Assembly (NCBI GenBank): GCA_947474565.1
Contig: CANJIS010000003.1
Location: 124,001-188,000, forward strand
Source of the DNA: Alphaproteobacteria bacterium
Lineage (GTDB): Bacteria; Pseudomonadota; Alphaproteobacteria; Micropepsales; Micropepsaceae
Direction: 5' to 3'
Length of the DNA: 64,000 bases
The notes beneath the pieces were generated by a model. The model saw only the letters and a list, made by a program, of their open reading frames with translations. It did not search any database and was not told the origin of the DNA. Made by a program: the position numbers and the translations under genes. The stretch's first letter is position 1; each line of letters starts with the position of its first letter. Shown piece by piece: positions 54,923 to 62,944 of this stretch.

Positions 54923-54950
54923 GGCTGGTGACCCCAGGAAGACTCGAACT
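54923..54950 (-). repeat. Duplicated 3' end of tRNA-Arg
   Basis: These 28 bases are identical to 55035-55062, the last part of the tRNA-Arg gene (part of the T arm, acceptor strand and encoded CCA). The copies are 112 bases apart in the same orientation and enclose a REP-like hairpin. The rest of the tRNA is absent here. It is a possible attachment-site remnant or a local duplication. Confidence 0.85.
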
Positions 54951-54994
54951 GGCCAGCTTTGCTTGGCGAGCGTGCGAGCCTTAGCAAAGCGGCC

Positions 54995-55018
54995 ATCCCC
55001 GCGAAGGCGGGGATCCAG
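54995..55018. repeat. Short REP-like hairpin repeat
   Basis: ATCCCCGC-GAAG-GCGGGGAT is a perfect hairpin followed by CCAG. It is the same design as ATTCCCGC-GTAA-GCGGGAAT-CCAG at 51390-51413. It lies between the duplicated tRNA end and the complete tRNA gene. Confidence 0.7.
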
Positions 55019-55037
55019 AACAAGGCGCGGTATCGGC

Positions 55038-55114
55038 TGGTGACCCCAGGAAGACTCGAACTTCCGGCCTACGGTTTAGGAAACCGCCGCTCTATCCTGC
55101 TGAGCTATGGGGTC
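55038..55114 (-). tRNA. tRNA-Arg (anticodon CCT)
   Basis: On the minus strand the 77-base gene begins GACCCCA, has D arm AGCTCAGCAGGATAGAGC, an anticodon arm with loop TTCCTAA (anticodon CCT), and T arm around GTTCGAGTC. Acceptor strand TGGGGTC and discriminator A follow, with CCA encoded. It reads AGG codons. A copy of its 3' end lies at 54923-54950. Confidence 0.95.
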
Positions 55115-55131
55115 GCCGCCCGAGAAATGCC

Positions 55132-56694
55132 TTATTTTTTCAGCCAAAGCCAGCGGCTCGGGTGTAAATCCCGGGCGTTCGCCGTCCAGCCCTGGACTTT
55201 GGCGGCAACCAGATCGGTCTGCACCGGATAACGCAGCGGCACCCAGGGATAATCCTTCAACGCAAGGGCCTCGGCCGCGGCCAGGGCGCGGCCACGCCTG
55301 CTTGCGTCTGGCTCTTTTTCCGCCGCATCCAGCACGGCATCGAAGCGGGGATTGCGATAACCTGCGTAGTTGTTGCCGGCATCGCCACGCAACAGCCCAA
55401 GAAAATCCGACGCATCGTTGTAATCGGCAAACCAGTTGGCTGATCCCAGCTGATATTGGTGCTGGCGAAGATTGCGCAGATGAATGGGAAAATCCGCGGT
55501 CTGGATGCTGAGATCGATATAGATCACCTTCAGCATCGCCTGCAGCACCGCCGCCAATCTGCGATTGTCGGAATTGCCTGTGGTTTCATAACTCAGCTTC
55601 AGGCGCTGGAACGGGCCATAGCCTGCGTCCTGCATCAGCAATTGTGCTGCCGCCACGCGGGCGTTGAACGGCATGGCTTTGAAATCCATCGCTGCGCCGG
55701 CCGGATAATTGGCGGTGCCGGGCGGCACAAAGCTGTAGGCAGGCGGCTCGCCGCGTTTCAGCACCTTGTCGGTGATGGCTTCGCGGTTATAGGCCAGGTT
55801 GATGGCGCGGCGCACCCGCGCATCCTTCAGCGCCGGATCGGCCAGATTGATGGCGATATAGTCCACCCCAAGCGATGGCGTCACCTTGAGTGCGCCCGGC
55901 ATGTTGGTTTTCAGCCAGGCGATCTGACTGGCGGGCGCCGGGCTTTGCAGATCCAATTCACCGGCGCGAAACCGCCGCAGCGCCGCATCGGCGTCATCGG
56001 TGGGAAAATAGGTGACGGTGCCGATCGCCACCTTGGCCGCATCATAGAAGCGGGGATTCTTCGCCAGCGTAACGTGGTCGTTCGGCTGCCATTCCTTCAG
56101 CACATACGGCCCGTCGCCGACATGATTGCCCGGCCGTGCCCAGGCCGCGCCTTTGGTTTCCACCACATGCTTTGGTAACGGCAGGGCGCTGGGATGGGTG
56201 AGAAGTTCGGGCAGATACGGCGCCGGATGTTCCAGCGTCAGGATCAGCGTATCGGGCTTGGGCACATTCACGCCAAGCTGCTGATAGGGCACCTTGCCGG
56301 CGCCATAGGCTTTGGCGTTCTTGATGATCCAGAGATTATAGGCGTAGCGCGACGCGGTTTTGCCATCCAGCAAGCGATCGAAGGCGTAATCGAAATCATC
56401 CGCGGTCACCAGTTTGCCGTCCGACCAGAGCGCGCGGCGCAGACGAAAGGTCCAGGTCAAGCCGTCGGGTGACACCGTCCAGCTTTCCGCAATGCCCGGA
56501 ATGGCGCGGCCCCCGGCATCCAGGGTGGTCAGCCCAACCATCAGGTCGTGCTGAATACTCTCTTCCGCCTGGGCGCCGGCGAAATGTGGATCAAGCGAAT
56601 CCGGCTCCGCGCCATTGCCCCGGCGCAACACTTGTTGTGCGTTGGCCGTCCCGGTGAGGACCAGAAGCGCGAGCGTGATGGAAAGTAATTTCAT
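55132..56694 (-). CDS. Peptide ABC transporter substrate-binding protein (OppA family)
   Basis: The 520-residue periplasmic protein has a signal peptide (ending LTGTANAQQ) and SBP_bac_5 features RRGNGAEPDSLDPHFA, GIAESWTVSPDGLTWTFRLR, NHVGDGPYVLKEWQPNDHVT and DARVRRAINLAYNREAI. It binds oligopeptides for an Opp/Dpp importer, probably the transporter encoded at 59281-62944. The next gene upstream, at 56697, is a paralogue two bases away, so both are co-transcribed. Confidence 0.92.
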   Translation of the reverse strand: MKLLSITLALLVLTGTANAQQVLRRGNGAEPDSLDPHFAGAQAEESIQHDLMVGLTTLDAGGRAIPGIAESWTVSPDGLTWTFRLRRALWSDGKLVTADDFDYAFDRLLDGKTASRYAYNLWIIKNAKAYGAGKVPYQQLGVNVPKPDTLILTLEHPAPYLPELLTHPSALPLPKHVVETKGAAWARPGNHVGDGPYVLKEWQPNDHVTLAKNPRFYDAAKVAIGTVTYFPTDDADAALRRFRAGELDLQSPAPASQIAWLKTNMPGALKVTPSLGVDYIAINLADPALKDARVRRAINLAYNREAITDKVLKRGEPPAYSFVPPGTANYPAGAAMDFKAMPFNARVAAAQLLMQDAGYGPFQRLKLSYETTGNSDNRRLAAVLQAMLKVIYIDLSIQTADFPIHLRNLRQHQYQLGSANWFADYNDASDFLGLLRGDAGNNYAGYRNPRFDAVLDAAEKEPDASRRGRALAAAEALALKDYPWVPLRYPVQTDLVAAKVQGWTANARDLHPSRWLWLKK

Positions 56695-56696
56695 GC

Positions 56697-58361
56697 TCAG
56701 ACGAACAGCGCCGATCGCGCTTTCTGGTCAAACGACATCCAGCGGCTGCGATGCTTGTCCAAGCTGTTGCCAACCCATCCCTTGACATAGGGGCGCACCA
56801 GATTGCCGTTGACCCAGAAGAACAGGGGCATAAAGACCTGGTTCTTCAGCAGCAAAGATTCGGCCTCCGCCAGCTTTCGACCGCGGCTCTCCACATCGAC
56901 CTCGTTTTGCGCTTCGGCCAGTGCCGCGTCGAACGCAGGATCGGAATGCTGGCCCCAATTGTTGGGATTTCCGGTCTTGAACAGGTCCAGGAAATTGGAC
57001 GCGTCGTTGAAATCCCCCGACCAGCCCGGTTGACCTATATCGAAGTCATGGACCTGTAAGCGCTTGTAGAAAATCGCGGCATCGTTGGGCTCAATCGTCA
57101 TGTTGACGTAAATCAGGGACAGCATCTGCTGGATCGCCGCAGCCACGGCGCGTCCCGATCCGGCGGCGGTTGAACGGATCATGTAATTGGTCGCCAGCCG
57201 ATTGTTCGTGCCATAGCCGGCTTCGCGCATCAGCGCCCGCGCTCGCTCCAGCCGGTCGGCAGGCGGCATGTCTTTGAAGCTGAGAGCATTGCCTCCCGGA
57301 AAATTGGCTGTGTTGGGCGGGACCAGATTGTAAGCGGGCAGATAGCCGACATGGGTTATCTTCTGGGTAATCGCTTCGCGGTTGAGGGCAAGATTCATCG
57401 CCTCCCGCACCCGGATATCGTCGAAAGGCTTGCGGCCCAGATTGATCGAGACGAGGTCCACGATCATTTGCGGCACCGGATCGATCATGTCGGGCATGTG
57501 GGCCTTGATGTAATCGATTTCCGCCCCCGGCAGCTTGTCTTGCGCATCCAGTTCGCCGGCCTGCACACGTCGCATTGCGGCGGAATAATCGTCGGTGGGG
57601 TAGTAGATGACTTTTTCCAGCGCCACATTGGCCGCATCATAGAAGCGCGGATTTTTCACCACGGTGACATGACCGTTGGGCACCCATTCGGTGAGCATGA
57701 AGGCGCCGTTGCAGACGTAATTTCCCGGTCTGGGCCAATCCCGCCCCTTTTTTTCCACCACATGACGCGGCTCCGGATACATGGAGGTGTGCATCAGCAT
57801 CTCGGGCAAATAGGGCACGGGATGTTCCAGGTGGATCTCTAATGTGTGTGCGTCCAGCGCCTTCGCGCCAAGCGCCGAGGGCGGCATCTTCCCGGTGTTG
57901 ATCGGTTCGGCATTCTTGATCACATAGGGAAAATAGGCGTAGCTCGCAGCCAGCTTGGGATCGAGAACGCGCGTCCAGGAAAAGATGAAATCATCCGCTG
58001 TCAGCGGAACGCCGTCGGACCACATTGTGTCTTTCAGCTTGAAGGTCCAGGTCAGGCCGTCGGGTGAAGTGGTCCAGCTTTCCGCGATGCCGGGAATGGG
58101 CCGGGCGTTCTGGTCTTCGGTCGTAAGCCCGACCATCAAATCGCCGATGATGGAGTCTTCCCAGGTTGCGTCAGCAAGCGAGGGATCAAGGGTCATGGGT
58201 TCGGCCCCGTTGCCCCGGTAAAATGTGTTGGGCTCCAGCACCACATGGCGGGGTGCTTTGCTGCCCGGCTTGAGCGCCAGATAGGCGACCCCTGCCGCCG
58301 CCGCGCCGCCGCCCACCAGCGCCATGCGCCGGTTCCAGCCTTTGTGTCTGTTATTCGTCAT
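56697..58361 (-). CDS. Peptide ABC transporter substrate-binding protein (OppA family), paralogue
   Basis: The ATG at 58361 gives 554 residues. The N-terminus, NRRMALVGGGAAAAGVAYLA, is a possible twin-arginine-like signal. Family features are FYRGNGAEPMTLDPSLAD, GIAESWTTSPDGLTWTFKLK, NYVCNGAFMLTEWVPNGHVT and DIRVREAMNLALNREAI. It closely parallels the downstream gene at 55132, so the pair arose by duplication, and the different signals may reflect different substrates. A frame extending to 58406 is less likely. Confidence 0.92.
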   Translation of the reverse strand: MTNNRHKGWNRRMALVGGGAAAAGVAYLALKPGSKAPRHVVLEPNTFYRGNGAEPMTLDPSLADATWEDSIIGDLMVGLTTEDQNARPIPGIAESWTTSPDGLTWTFKLKDTMWSDGVPLTADDFIFSWTRVLDPKLAASYAYFPYVIKNAEPINTGKMPPSALGAKALDAHTLEIHLEHPVPYLPEMLMHTSMYPEPRHVVEKKGRDWPRPGNYVCNGAFMLTEWVPNGHVTVVKNPRFYDAANVALEKVIYYPTDDYSAAMRRVQAGELDAQDKLPGAEIDYIKAHMPDMIDPVPQMIVDLVSINLGRKPFDDIRVREAMNLALNREAITQKITHVGYLPAYNLVPPNTANFPGGNALSFKDMPPADRLERARALMREAGYGTNNRLATNYMIRSTAAGSGRAVAAAIQQMLSLIYVNMTIEPNDAAIFYKRLQVHDFDIGQPGWSGDFNDASNFLDLFKTGNPNNWGQHSDPAFDAALAEAQNEVDVESRGRKLAEAESLLLKNQVFMPLFFWVNGNLVRPYVKGWVGNSLDKHRSRWMSFDQKARSALFV

Positions 58362-58569
58362 AGCCTTAACCTTATCATGGCTTTGGAAAGCTTGGCGGCA
58401 GGCCAAGCCCCATGCTTTTATAGCCCCCGGTTCGGGCTGGAACCCCCGGCAATGGGGCGGGGAAGAATTTCCCGGTCATAACGCCCATTGGCGGCAGCCA
58501 GGTCTAAATATATAGGGTCCGTGTGCCAGACCTATCCAGTCCGGCGGATGGATGAGCAGGAGAATGGTT

Positions 58570-59217
58570 ATGAAACGCATTTTGTTCGTGGCGCTCGGCC
58601 TGGCTTCGCTGGCGATGCCTGCCTTGACGATGCCTGCTGCGGCCGCGCCGCGCGAGGATGTGGTTTTTGGCATTTCGCGTTGCGGCACCATTGCCGATGA
58701 CCGCACCTGGCTGGATTGCGTGTATGGCGCGGCGCAGCCGATGCGCGCCAAGCTGGGGCTGCCGCCCGCCCCTGCCTCGCAGCAGGCGCTGGTGCCGGCG
58801 ATCCCGCTCGGCCAGACCGCCGCTTCGGCCGCCCAGATGGCGTCCAACGGCACCCGGGTGCTCAGTGCTGACGAAGCGGAATATTTTGCGGAATACACCA
58901 GGATGTCCGCCGTACCGCGCGCGGTCATGAAGCTTTTCACGCCCAAGGAACAGAAATCCGAAGAACCCACCACGCTGGCATCCTACAAATTCGATGCCGC
59001 CGGCTATTTTCTGGTGACGCTGGCGAATGGACAGACCTGGCGCCAGGACAGTAGCGACACCCGCCATGCTCGTTGGAACAAGCCAGCCTCAACTTATACG
59101 GCCCAGATCGTGCCCAACGGCGGCACCATGAGCGGCCGCAAATTGAAGGTCGGTCAGGAAATCTTCCAGGTCAATCAGATCCAGACCGCTGACGCCAAGT
59201 CTGCGCCCCGGCGTTAA
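58570..59217 (+). CDS. Secreted protein of unknown function
   Basis: The third of three in-frame ATGs (58570) has GGAG seven bases upstream and begins MKRILFVALGLASLAMPALT, a signal peptide ending AAAAP, giving 215 residues. The mature protein has two Cys in GISRCGTIADDRTWLDCVYG, a probable disulfide, and a C-terminal beta-rich part (GYFLVTLANGQTWRQDSSDT; GRKLKVGQEIFQVNQI). No family is recognised. It is transcribed opposite to the peptide-transport genes that flank it. Confidence 0.7.
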   Translation: MKRILFVALGLASLAMPALTMPAAAAPREDVVFGISRCGTIADDRTWLDCVYGAAQPMRAKLGLPPAPASQQALVPAIPLGQTAASAAQMASNGTRVLSADEAEYFAEYTRMSAVPRAVMKLFTPKEQKSEEPTTLASYKFDAAGYFLVTLANGQTWRQDSSDTRHARWNKPASTYTAQIVPNGGTMSGRKLKVGQEIFQVNQIQTADAKSAPRR

Positions 59218-59280
59218 GCGGAGCGTCGGCCCGGAAAAGTGCGGCCTCGTGGTTTTCCGTAGGCCGCGCGACCAATAATA

Positions 59281-61071
59281 CTAATCATGTTCTGCAACGA
59301 AGTGGCCTGGCGCCACTTCGTTCAGAACCGGGCGATATTGTTCGGCATCGGGATCGTCCGTCCGTTTTGACTTGAGGAAGTTCAGCGCCGCCCGCCGGTC
59401 CAGCGGCGAGGGCAGGTCACCCGTCAACAGCACGCGCTTTTTTTGCCGCTCGGCTTTCGGATCGGGCTCTGGCACCGCCGACAGCAGCGCCCTGGTATAG
59501 GGATGGCGCGGATCGTCATACAGCGCATCAGCGTCCGCCATCTCCACCACGCGACCCAGATACAGCACCATCACGCGATGGGACAGGCGGCGCACCACCG
59601 ACAGGTCGTGGCTGATGAAGATCAGCGCCAGCCCGGTTTCCTTCTGAATGTCCTGGATCAAAGCCACGATCTGCGCCTGGATGGAGACATCGAGCGCGCT
59701 GACCGCTTCGTCGCACACCACCATCCTGGGCTCGACAATCATGGCGCGGGCGATGCCGACGCGCTGGTTCTGCCCGCCGGACAGTTCATGTGGATAGCGG
59801 TTGATCCAGGCGGGATCGAGACCGGTTTTTTCCATCATGGCGCGCACTTTGAGGCGTACCTGCTCGCGTGAGAGCTCCGGTGACAGCGCCTGCAGCGGTT
59901 CGGCGATGGAAACCCCGATGGGCTGGCGGGGATCAAGGCTGGCGAGCGGATCCTGGAACACGATCTGAAAGCCTTTGCGCGCGGCGCGGATGGCCTCTTT
60001 GCTTTCGTCACTCAGGTCGCGGCCCAGCCACACCACACGGCCCGCATTCTTGGGCAGCAACTGCAAGACGGCGCGGGCCAAGGTGGATTTTCCGCAGCCG
60101 GATTCGCCCACTATGCCCAGCGTCTCGCCCTGGTGGAGGGAAAAGCTCACGCCATCCACGGCGCGCAGTTCTTTGGGTTTTTGAAAAAGACCCTGTGTGA
60201 CCGGGAAACTGACCTTCAGGTCATTCACATCCAGCAGGATCGGGCCGGGCGCCGGTTTGGGCAGCAGTGGTGTATCCAGCCTGGGCATCGCTGCCAACAG
60301 CATCTGGGTATAGGGATGCTTGGGCGCGTAGAAAATCTCATCCACTGCGCCATGTTCCACCACCATGCCGTTGCGCATGACTTGTACCTGGTCGGCGTTG
60401 CCGGCGATCACACCCATGTCATGGCTGATCAAGGCGATGGCGGTTTTCTTTTCGGTCTTCAGGGCGCGGAGAATTTCCAAAATCTGCGCCTGCACCGTCA
60501 CATCCAGAGCGGTGGTGGGTTCGTCGGCGATCAGGAGGTCAGGGCCGGTAATGGTAGCCATGGCGATCATTACCCGCTGGCGCATGCCGCCCGACAATTC
60601 ATGGGGATATTGCTGCATCCGCCGGGCGCTTTCAGGAATGCGGACATAGTCCAGCATTTCGCGCGCCCGCGCTTGCGCCTCTTCGCGCGAAAGCTTGCGA
60701 TGCACGGTCAGGGCTTCGGTGATCTGGTCGCCCACTTTCATATGCGGGGTGAGCGAGGTCAGCGGATCCTGGAAGATCATGGTGATGGCGCCGCCGCGCA
60801 GCGCGTTCAGCCTTTTGGGCTCCGCGCCCAATATTTCCTCGCCGCGGAATTTCACGCTGCCGCTGGCGCGGCCATTGCCGGACAGAAGCCCCATCGCCGC
60901 CAGGAACAGCTGGCTCTTGCCGGAGCCGGATTCTCCGACCACGCCCAGGCAAGATGCTTCGGCGATGTCCAGGCTGACATCCTTTACGGCATGGATATCG
61001 CCATCCGGGGTGGAGAAATGCACATTCAGATCGCGAATGGAAAGCAGCATCAGCGGGCTCTTTTCATTCAT
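59281..61071 (-). CDS. Fused dipeptide/oligopeptide ABC transporter ATPase (DppDF/YejF-like)
   Basis: The 596-residue product carries two ABC ATPase domains. The first (residues 8-255) has Walker [13 protein letters not shown], signature [10 protein letters not shown] and Walker [13 protein letters not shown]. The second (residues 295-535) has [37 protein letters not shown] and [16 protein letters not shown], and each half has an oligopeptide-type C-terminal region ([20 protein letters not shown]). It powers the peptide importer with the two permeases upstream. The four-base overlap with the permease gene shows translational coupling. Confidence 0.94.
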   Translation of the reverse strand: MNEKSPLMLLSIRDLNVHFSTPDGDIHAVKDVSLDIAEASCLGVVGESGSGKSQLFLAAMGLLSGNGRASGSVKFRGEEILGAEPKRLNALRGGAITMIFQDPLTSLTPHMKVGDQITEALTVHRKLSREEAQARAREMLDYVRIPESARRMQQYPHELSGGMRQRVMIAMATITGPDLLIADEPTTALDVTVQAQILEILRALKTEKKTAIALISHDMGVIAGNADQVQVMRNGMVVEHGAVDEIFYAPKHPYTQMLLAAMPRLDTPLLPKPAPGPILLDVNDLKVSFPVTQGLFQKPKELRAVDGVSFSLHQGETLGIVGESGCGKSTLARAVLQLLPKNAGRVVWLGRDLSDESKEAIRAARKGFQIVFQDPLASLDPRQPIGVSIAEPLQALSPELSREQVRLKVRAMMEKTGLDPAWINRYPHELSGGQNQRVGIARAMIVEPRMVVCDEAVSALDVSIQAQIVALIQDIQKETGLALIFISHDLSVVRRLSHRVMVLYLGRVVEMADADALYDDPRHPYTRALLSAVPEPDPKAERQKKRVLLTGDLPSPLDRRAALNFLKSKRTDDPDAEQYRPVLNEVAPGHFVAEHD

Positions 61072-62000
61072 CTGTCTTTGGGATCGAGCGCGTCGCGCAG
61101 GCCATCGCCGATGAAATTGAAGCAGAACAGGGTTACCGCCATCAGCAGGGCGGGAAAGACCAGCAGCCAGGGCGCGGTTTGCATTTGGTTGGCGCCATCA
61201 GCAATCAGCACGCCCCAGCTGGTGAGCGGCTCCTGGATGCCCAGTCCCAGAAACGAAAGGAAGCTTTCGGTCAGGATCACGCCAGGCACGGTCAGGGTGA
61301 CATAGACCACCACCGGCCCAATCACATTGGGGATCACATGCTTGGTGATGATGGCAAGGCTGGAAACGCCGCCGGCCCGCGCCGCTTCGATGAATTCCTT
61401 CTGTTTGATGGAAAGGGTCTGGCCACGCACAATCCGCGCCATGGTCAGCCATTCCACGGCGCCAATCGCCACGAACAAAAGAAAGAAATTGCGGTTGAAC
61501 AGCACCATCAGAATGATGACAAAGAAAATGAAGGGCAGGGAATAAAGAATATCCACCACCCGCATCATCAGATTGTCCACCCGGCCGCCCAGATAGCCGG
61601 CGGTGGCGCCATACAGAACCCCGATCAGCAGTGACACCAGGGTGGCGACCAGGCCCACCGCCAGACTGACCCGCGCGCCATACAGCGTCCGCACAAACAG
61701 ATCGCGGCCCACTGCATCGGTGCCGAACCAATGGGCGCCACCGGCGTTGCAATCCCAGCCGGACCACCAATTGGGCGCGCAGGCAACCAGCTCATAATTG
61801 ACTTCGTCATAGGCATATTGCGACAGCAGCGGCGCAAACAGCGCCATCAAGGCGATCAGCGACAACAGGATAATGCTGGCCATCGCGGCGCGATTGCGAA
61901 ACAGCCGCCGCCTTGCATCCACCCACAGGCTTCGCCCCTGGATGGCCTGGCTCTTCTCCATCACTTCGGCGTTGAAGGGGTTGCTGCCAATCGCGATCAT
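61068..62000 (-). CDS. Peptide ABC transporter permease (OppC/DppC type)
   Basis: The 310-residue protein has six membrane helices, an N-terminal OppC_N segment ([20 protein letters not shown]), the sequence [20 protein letters not shown], and the EAA loop [20 protein letters not shown], and ends [19 protein letters not shown]. It forms the inner-membrane channel with the OppB-type permease. It overlaps both neighbours by four bases. Confidence 0.95.
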   Translation of the reverse strand: MIAIGSNPFNAEVMEKSQAIQGRSLWVDARRRLFRNRAAMASIILLSLIALMALFAPLLSQYAYDEVNYELVACAPNWWSGWDCNAGGAHWFGTDAVGRDLFVRTLYGARVSLAVGLVATLVSLLIGVLYGATAGYLGGRVDNLMMRVVDILYSLPFIFFVIILMVLFNRNFFLLFVAIGAVEWLTMARIVRGQTLSIKQKEFIEAARAGGVSSLAIITKHVIPNVIGPVVVYVTLTVPGVILTESFLSFLGLGIQEPLTSWGVLIADGANQMQTAPWLLVFPALLMAVTLFCFNFIGDGLRDALDPKDR

Positions 62001-62944
62001 GTCAGCCGGACTCTCGGATCAAGCAAGCCGTAAATCATGTCGGCGAGGAAATTCAGCACAATGATCAGGGTGGCGTAACAAACGATCACCCCCAGGACCA
62101 ATGTGTAATCGCGATTGAGCGCGCCCTGAACGAAATAGCGGCCGATGCCGGGCAAGCCGAAAATCTGCTCCACCACCAGCGAGCCGGTAAGGATCGCCGC
62201 CACCGCGGGCCCCAGATAACTGATCAGCGGCAAAGAGGCGGCCCGCAGCGCATGCCGCAACACAATGCGTGTGGTGGAGACGCCCTTGGCCTTGGCGGTG
62301 CGGATGTAATTGGCCCGCAGCACTTCCACCATGCTGCCGCGCATCAGGCGGGCAATCACTGCGATCTGGGGCAGGGCCAGCACTGTCACCGGCAGGATCA
62401 TGTTGCGCAGCGCGCCATTGTTCCACCCACCCACCGGCAGGGAAACGTCGTAGCCGAACAGGCTCACACCATAAATCCCGAACAGCAACGTCAGGAGCGG
62501 CGCGGTGACGAAAGTGGGAATGGTGATGCCGACCATCGCCAGCGTCATCACGGAATAATCCTGCCAATGATTTTGCCGCAGCGCTGCCCAGATGCCCATC
62601 AGGCTTCCGATCAACAGCGCCAGCGCCATGGCCGACAGGCCCAGCCGTGTGCTCACCGGCAAACCGGTCCCGATCAGCTGAACGACGGTGAAATCCTTGT
62701 TCTTGAAGGAAGGGCCCATGTCGCCATGCGCCAGTTTGTTCAGATAAATCTGATATTGCTGCCACACCGGCTTATCCAGGTCGTAAGCAGCTTTGATGTT
62801 TTGTTCGACTTCCGGCGGCAGCTTGCGTTGGGAATCGAAGGGGCCGCCCGGCGCGGCGTGCATCATGAAAAAGGACAAAGTGATAATGACGAACAAAGTC
62901 GGGATCGCGCCCAGGAAGCGGCGCAACGCATAGCCCGCCATCAA
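61997..62944 (-). CDS. Peptide ABC transporter permease (OppB/DppB type)
   Basis: The 315-residue protein has six membrane helices, the OppB N-terminus YALRRFLGAIPTLFVIITLS, and the EAA loop RTAKAKGVSTTRIVLRHALR, and ends [18 protein letters not shown], the family C-terminus. It partners the OppC-type permease. The four-base overlap with the gene for a PotD-like binding protein places both in one operon. Confidence 0.95.
   Translation of the reverse strand: MMAGYALRRFLGAIPTLFVIITLSFFMMHAAPGGPFDSQRKLPPEVEQNIKAAYDLDKPVWQQYQIYLNKLAHGDMGPSFKNKDFTVVQLIGTGLPVSTRLGLSAMALALLIGSLMGIWAALRQNHWQDYSVMTLAMVGITIPTFVTAPLLTLLFGIYGVSLFGYDVSLPVGGWNNGALRNMILPVTVLALPQIAVIARLMRGSMVEVLRANYIRTAKAKGVSTTRIVLRHALRAASLPLISYLGPAVAAILTGSLVVEQIFGLPGIGRYFVQGALNRDYTLVLGVIVCYATLIIVLNFLADMIYGLLDPRVRLT

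Noticed and set aside
59241-59267. Inverted repeat GCGGCCT / AGGCCGC between the 58570 gene and the ATPase gene as a terminator
   Set aside because: The loop is 13 bases, and no run of T follows in either direction.
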